From: Variovorax sp. 770b2
GTDB lineage: Bacteria; Pseudomonadota; Gammaproteobacteria; Burkholderiales; Burkholderiaceae_C
Assembly: GCF_900115685.1 (NCBI RefSeq)
Contig: NZ_FOXJ01000006.1
Location: 62,001-126,000, forward strand
Length of the DNA: 64,000 bases
Direction: 5' to 3'
Position numbers and translations under genes: made by a program. The notes under the pieces are model-generated. The model worked only from the letters and a program-made list of their open reading frames with translations. It was not told the DNA's origin and did not search any database. Shown here in pieces: positions 8,496 through 15,748 of the stretch (position 1 is its first letter; every line of letters starts with the position of its first letter).

Positions 8496-8560
8496 TGAAA
8501 TACCTTCGTGCTTCGCACTGCGGTGCGAGCTTGCTTGGGGCGGCCCGGCGCGGCGCTCAT
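8492..8560 (-). CDS. Coupled micro-ORF (22 aa), copy nearest the DUF5682-like gene
   Basis: A 22-codon minus-strand frame beginning MSAAPGRPKQ and ending STKVFQ. Its ATG overlaps the TGA of the DUF5682-like gene (8557-8560). Its TGA overlaps the start of the second micro-ORF copy. The internal Shine-Dalgarno-like sequence before the next ATG is GAAGGT rather than GGAGGT, so this copy may be the decaying or redundant one. The peptide is small, basic and proline-containing, with no membrane segment. Whether it is translated is unproven. The support is the exact ATGA overlaps at both ends and the related frame elsewhere in the same operon. Confidence 0.42.
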   Translation of the reverse strand: MSAAPGRPKQARTAVRSTKVFQ

Positions 8561-10905
8561 GCTTTCACTCCCAGCAGTTCCCGCAGCAGCGGCAGCGCGA
8601 GCACCGCGCGTGTTTCGTCCCAGTCGGTGGCGGCCACGGCGGCTGGCAGCGTGCCGCCGACCGCGCCACGCTTCGCACGCTCGCCCAGCGCGCGCCGGTC
8701 CGAAGCCGAAAAGTCCGCGAAGCTGCGGCGCACCAGCGGCAGCACCTGCACGAAGTGCGCTTCGCCGAGCCCCGAAAGCCAGCGGTCCACCAGCGACCAG
8801 ACGGCCTCGTCGTGCAGCAGCACCATCGCGTTGCGGTTGAGAAAACCTTCGAGCCACGCGGCTGCCTCGGTCGGCGGTGCGCCGGCCGAGAGGTTGCGGC
8901 CGAGCTGCTGCGAGGCGCCGTCGCTGTCGATCTGCGCATCGTCCAGCAGCAGCCGGCAGCTCACGCCGCGCAGCAGCGGGGCGCCGGTTTCGCCGAAGGC
9001 GATGGACTTCAACGCCGTGCGCCAGGCGGCGGTGGTTTCTTCGCCGTCGCGCAGGCGCACCGCGTCGTGCGTGGCGATGAGCCGGGTGCGCAGCGCCTCG
9101 GCGGCCTCGGCATCGAGCGCGCCGCAGGCGATCGGCAGGCCGATGGCGCCGCGCACGATCAGGCTGTCGAGCACGTGCGAGAGCAGCGCGCTGTCGGTCT
9201 GGCGCACGCTGCCGTAGCGGAACACGTTGGCCAGCGGCGGCACCGCGCCGATGAGCTGCACCGCGTCGCCGGTGAGCGCGGCGCGGTCTTCGAGCGCGCG
9301 GGTCACGGCCTGCACGGCGACCGGCAGGTCGGCGAGCAGCACGATGTCGACCTGCTCGGCCAGGGCGGTGAGCGATGTCTCCGCCGCCAGCTCTTGCATC
9401 ACGCGCGCGCTCGCGGCATGCGCCACCGTCGCGCCGAAGCGGCTGGCTTCGATGATGCGCAGCGCGAACTCGGGCTGCCATTGCAGTTGCCACACTTCAT
9501 GGAAAGTGCCGCGGCTCGCGCGCTGGCCGGCAGTGATTTCGCCCCACGGCAGGTCGAGCAGCCGCAAGCGGTGCAGCAGGTGGCTGCGCGCGAGGTCGTT
9601 GGGCTGGCGCAGGTCAAGGTCGAGCGTTTTCGCGGTCGCCTCGGGTTTGAGGCGCAGGCTTTTTTGTGCCTGCTCGATGTCGCGCTGCAGCGGCACGGTC
9701 GGCACTTCGGCGGGCACCTGGCCCATGCGGTCGCCGACGGTGAGGCGTTCGCGGATCAGCGTGAGCGGCGCCTGCTCGCCCATGCAGATCACGCTGCGCA
9801 CGGCCTCGTCGAGTTCGGGCAGGCCGGGCGCGGGGCGTTCGCGCAGCGCGGCGAGCGTTTCGGCCAGGCGCGTGGCCTCGATCAGGTGGGCCGAGGAGCA
9901 ATCGAGGTCGTGCGCGCGCAGCAGCCGCGCGACGCGCGCGAGCCAGCCGGTCGTGCGGCCCGCGACCTGCTGGCCTTGCTGCCACAGGTGCTCGTACCAG
10001 CCGGGCGAATCGATGCCGGCGCCGTAGCCGCTCGCGCTCGTCAGATGCCGGTACGTCCACGGCACCCAGGTCGCGAGCACCTTGAGCTTGGGCAGTCCCT
10101 TGAGCAATGCGGCGTCGGCCTTGGCGGTGACCGTGCCCTGCAGCGCCGGCACGTGCCACGCGCCGCAGACGACGGCGATGCGCTGGTGGCCGGCCTTGAC
10201 GGCCTCGCGAATCGACTGGCGCATGAAGGCTTCGCGCAGTTGCTCGCGTTCCATGGCGCGCTGGCCGCGGCGGTCTTCGGGCGTTTCGGCGCGCACGGCG
10301 GTCATGGCTTCGGCGATGGCGCCGAACAGGTCCTCGCCGTCGCCGCGCTCCTCGACCATGTGGTTCCACCAGCTTTCGCCGTCGGCGTAGCCGGCGGCAT
10401 GGGCAAGCCAGTCGAAGGGGTCGTCGGGCAGTGCGTTGGCGATGGTCTCTTCGACCGGCTCTTCGACTGTTTCAGTCACGGGCACCGTGTCGGTCTCGTC
10501 ATCGTCGAGCGGTGTCTCGACTGGCGCTTCGGCCTTGGCCTCATCGGCCGCGTGTGCTGCCTGCTCGATGGCCATGCGATGCGCCTGCGGCAGGTCGATG
10601 AAGCGCGTGGGCAGCGCGTGCTTCACGCCCCATTGCAGCGCCTGCCACTCGGGTGAGAACTCCGCGAACGGATAGAAGGCGGCCAGGCGCGTGTCGTCGT
10701 TCGCATGCACCAGCATCGCGACCGGCGGGCGCAGGTCGGCATGCGCCATGAAGGAGAGCAGGCCCTCGGCCTCGGGCGGGCCTTCCACCAGGATGCAGTC
10801 GGGCTGCAGCGATTCGAAGGCGCGCAGCAGGCTGCGCGCGCAGCCGGGGCCGTGGTGGCGAATGCCGAAGTAGTGCAGCGGTGAAGGCGGTGTGCCCGAA
10901 TTCAT
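8557..10905 (-). CDS. DUF5682-like protein of MoxR/VWA cluster
   Basis: A 782-residue protein with no signal peptide or membrane segment. It opens with HYFGIRHHGPGCARSLLRAF and DCILVEGPPEAEGLL, the recognisable beginning of the DUF5682 family found next to MoxR/VWA/SWIM genes in many bacteria. A central acidic stretch (around residues 120-165) is probably a linker. The ATG at 10905 was chosen because the family start motif follows within 15 residues. Upstream in-frame ATGs would run into a dispersed repeat. It is separated from the MoxR gene by about 145 bases holding that repeat and is followed directly by two coupled micro-ORFs. The molecular function is not established. Confidence 0.75.
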   Translation of the reverse strand: MNSGTPPSPLHYFGIRHHGPGCARSLLRAFESLQPDCILVEGPPEAEGLLSFMAHADLRPPVAMLVHANDDTRLAAFYPFAEFSPEWQALQWGVKHALPTRFIDLPQAHRMAIEQAAHAADEAKAEAPVETPLDDDETDTVPVTETVEEPVEETIANALPDDPFDWLAHAAGYADGESWWNHMVEERGDGEDLFGAIAEAMTAVRAETPEDRRGQRAMEREQLREAFMRQSIREAVKAGHQRIAVVCGAWHVPALQGTVTAKADAALLKGLPKLKVLATWVPWTYRHLTSASGYGAGIDSPGWYEHLWQQGQQVAGRTTGWLARVARLLRAHDLDCSSAHLIEATRLAETLAALRERPAPGLPELDEAVRSVICMGEQAPLTLIRERLTVGDRMGQVPAEVPTVPLQRDIEQAQKSLRLKPEATAKTLDLDLRQPNDLARSHLLHRLRLLDLPWGEITAGQRASRGTFHEVWQLQWQPEFALRIIEASRFGATVAHAASARVMQELAAETSLTALAEQVDIVLLADLPVAVQAVTRALEDRAALTGDAVQLIGAVPPLANVFRYGSVRQTDSALLSHVLDSLIVRGAIGLPIACGALDAEAAEALRTRLIATHDAVRLRDGEETTAAWRTALKSIAFGETGAPLLRGVSCRLLLDDAQIDSDGASQQLGRNLSAGAPPTEAAAWLEGFLNRNAMVLLHDEAVWSLVDRWLSGLGEAHFVQVLPLVRRSFADFSASDRRALGERAKRGAVGGTLPAAVAATDWDETRAVLALPLLRELLGVKA

Positions 10906-10960
10906 ATCGATGCTTTCACTGCGCACAAGCAGAAGCGACGTCGCCTTTTCGTGGAACGCC

Positions 10961-11045
10961 GCGGAACCGGCTCTGCCGGGCCGCTGGCGTTGCCCCCGGC
11001 GAGGGGGTTGGCGAAGCGACACGAAGTGCGCGAAGACTGGGGGAG
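10961..11045. repeat. Dispersed intergenic repeat, copy 1
   Basis: The segment holds GAACCGGCTCTGCCGGGCCG, then GTTGCCCCCGGCGAGGGGG, then GCGAAGCGACACGAAG and a CTGGGGGAG end. The same element occurs inverted at 24268-24350 and in this orientation at 30372-30455. Internal palindromes (CCCCCGGCGAGGGGG, CCGGCTCTGCCGG) allow hairpins. It sits between the MoxR and DUF5682-like genes, where it could attenuate the operon or mark mRNA processing. All three copies are outside genes. Confidence 0.85.
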
Positions 11046-11049
11046 TTCA

Positions 11050-12129
11050 TCAAAGTTGTTCGCGGCAGGCGCGGTACAGGTCCTTCCAGTCGGTGCGCTC
11101 CTTCACCACGGTCTCCAGGTATTCCTTCCACACCACGTGGTCCTGCACCGGGTCCTTGATGACCGCGCCGATCAGCCCCGAAGCCACGTCGGCCGAGCGC
11201 AGCACGCCGTCGCCGAAATGGCCCGCCAGCGCCATGCCGCTGTTGATGACGGAGATGGCCTCGGCCGTCGAGAGCGTGGAGCTCGGCGACTTGATGCGCG
11301 TCTTGCCGTCCTCGGTCTGGCCGTTGCGCAGCTCGCGGAAGATCTGCACCACGCGGCGCACTTCCTGCAGCGCGGGCGGCTCTGCCGGCAGCGCCAGCGC
11401 GCGGCCCAGCTCGGACACGCGCTTGACCACGATCTGCACCTCCTCGGCTTCGCTCGCGGGCACCGGCAGCACGACGGTGTTGAAGCGGCGCTTGAGCGCG
11501 CTGGAGAGTTCGTTCACGCCCTTGTCGCGGTTGTTCGCGGTGGCGATCACCGAGAAGCCGCGCACGGCCTGCACTTCGCTGCCGAGTTCGGGAATGGGCA
11601 GCGTCTTTTCAGACAGCACGGTGATCAGCGTGTCCTGCACGTCGGCCGGGATGCGGGTGAGTTCTTCCACGCGAGCGATCTTTCCGAGGCGCATCGCGTG
11701 CACCAGCGGGCTCGGCACCAGCGCCTTTTCCGAAGGGCCGTGGGCCAGCAGCTCGGCGTAGTTCCAGCCGTAGCGCAGCTGCTCCTCGCTGGTGCCGGCG
11801 GTGCCCTGGATCAGCATCGTCGAGTCGCCGCTCACGGCCGCGGCCAGGTGCTCGGACACCCACGACTTGGCGGTGCCCGGCACGCCGTACAGCAGCAGCG
11901 CGCGGTCGGTCGCGAGCGTGGAGACGGCGATCTCTATGAGCCGCGAATTGCCGATGTACTTGGGGCTGACCTCGAAGCCGTTGGCGAGCTTGCCGCCCAT
12001 CAGGTAGGTGAGCACGGCCCAGGGCGAGAGTTTCCAGTTGCCCGGGCGCTGGCGGTCGTCGACCTTCTGGAGCGCATCGAGCTCTTCGGCGAATTGCTGT
12101 TCGGCATGCTGGCGCAGGACATTGCTCAT
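11050..12129 (-). CDS. MoxR-type AAA+ ATPase
   Basis: A 359-residue AAA+ ATPase. Walker A is GVPGTAKS (residues 82-89) and sensor 1 is VIATANNRDKG. The Walker B region reads ARVEELTRIPADVQ, where the usual DE pair is EE (residues 155-156). The arginine-containing LKRRFNTVVLPVP segment follows, as in MoxR proteins. Such ATPases remodel protein clients together with a VWA partner, here encoded downstream. The start overlaps the DUF5691-like stop by ATGA, so the two are translationally coupled. Cytoplasmic. The client is unknown. Confidence 0.9.
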   Translation of the reverse strand: MSNVLRQHAEQQFAEELDALQKVDDRQRPGNWKLSPWAVLTYLMGGKLANGFEVSPKYIGNSRLIEIAVSTLATDRALLLYGVPGTAKSWVSEHLAAAVSGDSTMLIQGTAGTSEEQLRYGWNYAELLAHGPSEKALVPSPLVHAMRLGKIARVEELTRIPADVQDTLITVLSEKTLPIPELGSEVQAVRGFSVIATANNRDKGVNELSSALKRRFNTVVLPVPASEAEEVQIVVKRVSELGRALALPAEPPALQEVRRVVQIFRELRNGQTEDGKTRIKSPSSTLSTAEAISVINSGMALAGHFGDGVLRSADVASGLIGAVIKDPVQDHVVWKEYLETVVKERTDWKDLYRACREQL

Positions 12130-13679
12130 GGATGGCCTTGGGATGAAGAAGAGGTGGACGAAAGACGAAGGGTTGAAAACAGCTGGCGCGCGCGCACGAT
12201 GCGCGCGGCGTCGCTCAGGGCGCTCGCAAGGCCAGGGCTTTCCTCGGCAGCGCGCGGCAGCTCGGCCAGCAGGTGCAGCGCATCGGCGTGCAGCAGCGCA
12301 GCCGCGTTGCCGAGCACCTGGCGCAGCACGTAGTCGTTGACGAGGTCGCCGCGCTCCACGCGGGTACGCAGCGCGGCCGCGAGCTGGAGCGAGAGTTCGG
12401 CCGATGGCGTTTCGCCGGGCGCACAGGCCTGGTCGGCGAAGGCGATCACGTTCTGCACGCCGCTGCCCGCCAAGCCGAGTTCGATCACCCAGTGGCGCTC
12501 GCGCCGTTCGCGGGGCAGCAGCGCCAGCAACTGGCCGACCCAGGCGCGCTGGCTGTATTGGGTGTGATGGTGGTCCAGCATCGCGTCGCCCCAGTCGACA
12601 TCGGACACGGCGAGGATGGCTTCGTTCCAGCCGCGGAACAAGGCGTCTTTCCAATCGATCTTCTCGGCCCAGCCGAGCAGCGCGGCGGGTGTCATGCCGG
12701 TGCGCGTGGTCCACCACGAGAGCGGCGTTTGCCGCACGAGTTGATAGAGCCACCAAGCGCGCTCGCCGAGGCTGTCGTGGGTGGGGCGCGCGGGATCGAT
12801 GGCGTCGTCCTTCCAGCGCGGGTCGGGCGTCTCGGGGGCGTTCATCTGCCAGGCGCCGCCCACCTGCGACAGCAGCGGCGCGAGGAAGGCTTCGATGCGC
12901 TGCACATGGGCGCTGGCAGGCAGGCGCTGCAGCAGCTCGACCGCGGCCTGGCGCACGTCGCGGGCGCGGTCCTTCAGTTGCGCGTCGAGGAGCGCTTCGT
13001 CGTCGGGGCCGATGTTCTCGGCCAGCGCGCCCAGCAGCGCGGCGCGCTCCTTGGCGGCCAGTTGCGTCAACTCCGCGGCGAGGCGCTCGCGTGCGGCGGC
13101 GGGGGCGCTGCGGCGTTGTTCGGCGAGCACCGCGCGGCGCTGTTCGAGACTGCCTTCGTCCCAACGCGTCTGCGCATCGGCCTGCTCGCTAGCGCCGACG
13201 GCGTAGCGCCAGTCGTCGTTGCGCGCAGCGAGCCAGAGGCCGCGCTCGCCGAGCGCCGGGATCACGGCGGGCCGCAGGTCGATCGCGCGGCGGCCGGCGT
13301 CGAGTGCAATGGGCAAGAGGTTGTGGGGCAGGCGCAGGCCGGCGGCAGTCACTGCGGCGAGGCCTTCGTGCTGCAGCCGCAGCGGACCGCTCGCGAGTGC
13401 ATCGGCGATGGCCGCTTGCAGTGCGGGATCGTTCAGCACGGGGCGCTCGTCGGCAGTGGCAACCGGTGCGTCGGAAGGCGAGAGGCCCGGCGCCACGAAG
13501 CCGGCGCGGCGGCCGATGGCCACGGCGCCTGCGACGCGCAGCAACTGGCCTTGCGCTTCACCGGCCTGGATCGCTTGCAGCAATCCGCCGAATTCGCCCG
13601 CCATTCCTTCGGCGGCCGGCACGGGTTGGCGGGCCGTGCCGACCAGCGCGGTCTGCAGCAGCGTGTGCCAGTGGCTCAT
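12126..13679 (-). CDS. DUF5691-like helical-repeat protein
   Basis: A 517-residue cytoplasmic protein. The N-terminus (HTLLQTALVGTARQPVP) matches what I remember of DUF5691. The body is rich in leucine/alanine helices with HEAT-like pairs, for example around ALLGALAENIGPDDEALLDAQ and DRARDVRQAAVELLQRLP, which suggests a scaffold. It starts on the stop of a 20-codon micro-ORF that carries a perfect GGAGGT 6 bases before the ATG. It ends on the start of the MoxR ATPase gene (ATGA), so dosage is probably coupled to the ATPase. It likely bridges MoxR to other cluster proteins. This is inference. Confidence 0.75.
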   Translation of the reverse strand: MSHWHTLLQTALVGTARQPVPAAEGMAGEFGGLLQAIQAGEAQGQLLRVAGAVAIGRRAGFVAPGLSPSDAPVATADERPVLNDPALQAAIADALASGPLRLQHEGLAAVTAAGLRLPHNLLPIALDAGRRAIDLRPAVIPALGERGLWLAARNDDWRYAVGASEQADAQTRWDEGSLEQRRAVLAEQRRSAPAAARERLAAELTQLAAKERAALLGALAENIGPDDEALLDAQLKDRARDVRQAAVELLQRLPASAHVQRIEAFLAPLLSQVGGAWQMNAPETPDPRWKDDAIDPARPTHDSLGERAWWLYQLVRQTPLSWWTTRTGMTPAALLGWAEKIDWKDALFRGWNEAILAVSDVDWGDAMLDHHHTQYSQRAWVGQLLALLPRERRERHWVIELGLAGSGVQNVIAFADQACAPGETPSAELSLQLAAALRTRVERGDLVNDYVLRQVLGNAAALLHADALHLLAELPRAAEESPGLASALSDAARIVRARQLFSTLRLSSTSSSSQGHP

Positions 13680-13738
13680 TCGATGACCTCCGTGCTGCGC
13701 GCTGCGGTATTCGCCTTGGGAGCGGCCCGGCGGCTCAT
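13676..13738 (-). CDS. Coupled micro-ORF (20 aa) between SWIM and DUF5691-like genes
   Basis: A 20-codon minus-strand frame beginning MSRRAAPKAN and ending RSTEVIE. Its ATG overlaps the TGA of the SWIM gene (13735-13738). Its TGA overlaps the ATG of the DUF5691-like gene (13676-13679). It resembles the 22-codon frames at 8427-8560: MS start, PK, TA and RSTEV are shared at matching places. The AGCACGGAGGT codons give the next gene a perfect ribosome-binding site. The hairpin seen in the other copies is not kept here, while the frame and the Shine-Dalgarno are. It may be a real peptide or a translational relay. Confidence 0.45.
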   Translation of the reverse strand: MSRRAAPKANTAARSTEVIE

Positions 13739-15084
13739 GCGCGCACCCCGGCCAAGGTCCAGACCGGCGCGCTGCCCGCTGCGGCGCCCGAAGCCCAAGC
13801 GGTGAGCGGTGCGAACTGCTCGCCGTCCCATTCGCCGAAGACGCGCAGCGGCGCGCCGCCCGAGTGCGCCATCAGCTGCCAGGCTTCCTGCGTGGCCAGT
13901 TGCATCGGCAAGGCCTGCGGCGCGGCATCGAGGCGCAGCCACCATTGGTCGCCGTGCCGCGTGGGGATCGCTTCGGCCCACACCATCGGCAGCAACGGCT
14001 GCCAGGGATTGGCGGCGATCTGTTGCGCCATGCGGTGCCATTCGTCGGGGGGCTCGGTTGCAGGCTGCGTCGATGCCGGCGCATCCGCCAGCAGTTCGGC
14101 CACCAGCGCGCGCTGCGAGGCATGGCCGGGATAGAAGCACAACACCGCGGCGCGCTCGCTGCCGCTGACCCAGCCGGTTTCGAAACCGCGGCCGCCATGC
14201 GAGTAATCGAGCAACAGCGCACGCCGCCCGCTCGCGCGGCCTTGCAGCCACACATGGCGCTCGACCAGTTTCGCGTCGCGCTCGTCGGTGCACTGGCCCA
14301 GCACGAGCCAGTGGTCGCCGATGAGTTCGCCGTCCGCGAGCAGGCCTTCGCGGTCCTGCGGCCAGCCGAGCGCGATGCGCAGGTCGGCCAGCGTGGCGGG
14401 CGAGAGGGATTCGCGGCGCGGCACCGCATCCACGATCAGTTGAAGCCGACCCAGCCGGTCGAGCAGTCGCGCCGGCCAGCCTTCGCCCACGCCGATGAGC
14501 TCGGCCGCCTGCGTGAGGCGCTGGCCGAGCCCCGGCGCCTGCGCATCGACCATGCGCGCGGCCATCGCGCCCCAGGCCTGCTGCTGCTCGCTGCCGAGCG
14601 CGGCGAGGCCGCGCTGGGTCTGGTCGTCGAGCCAGCGCGCGAGCTCCTGCACGCCGGCCTCGATGCGCTTCCAGCGCTGCGCATCGCGCTTGGCGGCCGC
14701 GGCGGGATCGGGCGCGGCCACGGGTTCGGCGGCGCGCGCTTCTTTTTTCTCGGCCTTGTCGCGGCGCGAGGCGATCCATTCGGCCACCCATGGCGGCGGC
14801 GCGGCGGCGGTGAAGCTGGCGCCGCTCTGCGCGCGCAGCAGCATCAGCGCGAGGCCGTGCTTGCAGGGGAACTTGCGGCTCGGGCACGAGCAGCGGAACA
14901 CCGGGCCCGCAAGGTCGACCTGCGTCTGGTACGGCTTGCTGCCGCTGCCCTGGCATTCGCCCCAGACGGCCTCGTCGGAAAACCCGAGCGTGGGCCACTT
15001 GGCCGGTGCGAGCAGGCCCTTGGCGGCCTTGGCCGACGCATCGTCGGGCGCGAGCGCCAGGACGGCTTCTGTGCTGAGAGTCAT
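13735..15084 (-). CDS. SWIM zinc-finger protein
   Basis: A 449-residue protein with a SWIM zinc finger, FRCSCPSRKFPCKH: Cys65-x-Cys67, then Cys74-x-His76. SWIM domains bind zinc and mediate DNA or protein contacts. The remainder is alpha-helical with an alanine/lysine-rich linker near residues 110-130. ATG 15084 was chosen over upstream in-frame starts because it begins just before the conserved N-terminal region and a GAG-rich ribosome-binding site precedes it. It is the first gene of the SWIM/DUF5691/MoxR/DUF5682/VWA run. Its stop overlaps the start of the coupled micro-ORF. The role in the cluster is unknown; substrate recognition for the ATPase module is one possibility. Confidence 0.85.
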   Translation of the reverse strand: MTLSTEAVLALAPDDASAKAAKGLLAPAKWPTLGFSDEAVWGECQGSGSKPYQTQVDLAGPVFRCSCPSRKFPCKHGLALMLLRAQSGASFTAAAPPPWVAEWIASRRDKAEKKEARAAEPVAAPDPAAAAKRDAQRWKRIEAGVQELARWLDDQTQRGLAALGSEQQQAWGAMAARMVDAQAPGLGQRLTQAAELIGVGEGWPARLLDRLGRLQLIVDAVPRRESLSPATLADLRIALGWPQDREGLLADGELIGDHWLVLGQCTDERDAKLVERHVWLQGRASGRRALLLDYSHGGRGFETGWVSGSERAAVLCFYPGHASQRALVAELLADAPASTQPATEPPDEWHRMAQQIAANPWQPLLPMVWAEAIPTRHGDQWWLRLDAAPQALPMQLATQEAWQLMAHSGGAPLRVFGEWDGEQFAPLTAWASGAAAGSAPVWTLAGVRA

Positions 15085-15136
15085 CGGGGCACCCTCGCGC
15101 CGGTCCGCGGCGCGGATGAATGGAAAGACGCGGCCA

Positions 15137-15748
15137 TCAAGGCGCGACGGGATTGCCCGGCGTGCCGAGGCTGCCGGCCGGAATGGCGGCAGGGGCCGGT
15201 GAGCTGTAGGAAACACGCACCGCAGGCGATGGCTGCGGCGTGGAGGCGGCGACCGGCCGGGTCACGCCGCCCTTGGTGACCCTGACCGGCGCTGTAGTCG
15301 CGGCCGTTGGAATCATCGCCACGGGCGCCACGCCGGTGACGCCGGACGTACCGGAAACCGGCACCGTGGCCCCCACCGCCGCCGTGATGACCGGCGCGGC
15401 ACCGCCCGCAGGCGCGTACCCGGCTTTCCCTGCGTTGGGATCGTGCAGCACCACGCTCTTGCCGACGCCCACGCCGGTGCCGATCGGCCCGATGCCGACG
15501 CCCACACCCACGCCTGCCGTGCCAGCCACTACGCCGGTGTTGTTGACCGAGACGCCCGCGCCGAGTGGCCCCCAGCCGGTGTTCAGGCCCATGGAGAAAT
15601 TGCCATCCCTGGTGGCGCCGAGCCCGAGCGAAAGCCCGGGCACCAGCGGAATGCCGATGTGATAGTGCGAACAGCCGCTCACCAGGAGCATCAGCAGCGC
15701 CGCCGGAACGGCGGCTGCTGCACGAAGGGTGCGCGGCCGGGCGTTCAC
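15137..15748 (-). CDS. Glycine-rich lipoprotein downstream of htpG
   Basis: A 203-residue predicted lipoprotein. The signal peptide ends in LMLLVSGC, a good lipobox, so the mature protein starts at Cys and should be membrane-anchored. The next part alternates Gly/Val/Ile (GVGVGVGIGPIGTGVGVGKS), a low-complexity beta-like repeat. The C-terminal half is rich in Ala, Pro, Thr and Ser. The start is GTG at 15748, overlapping the htpG stop as GTGA, which makes it translationally coupled to the chaperone. The function is unknown. Confidence 0.72.
   Translation of the reverse strand: MNARPRTLRAAAAVPAALLMLLVSGCSHYHIGIPLVPGLSLGLGATRDGNFSMGLNTGWGPLGAGVSVNNTGVVAGTAGVGVGVGIGPIGTGVGVGKSVVLHDPNAGKAGYAPAGGAAPVITAAVGATVPVSGTSGVTGVAPVAMIPTAATTAPVRVTKGGVTRPVAASTPQPSPAVRVSYSSPAPAAIPAGSLGTPGNPVAP

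Larger units (their letters stand above)
8427..8556. repeat. 65-bp perfect-phase tandem duplication between two operon genes
   Basis: Two adjacent 65-base units (8427-8491 and 8492-8556) differ at one position (C at 8441, T at 8506). Each unit contains a small hairpin (TCGCAC, loop, GTGCGA; near 8448-8463 in the first unit). The unit ends coincide with TCAT, the reverse complement of the ATGA stop/start overlap, so the duplication preserves the coupled reading scheme exactly. Confidence 0.95.

Noticed and set aside
8427..8556. The tandem duplication as a CRISPR or rRNA-like repeat
   Set aside because: Only two units, no spacers, and both units fit the coupled reading frames exactly.
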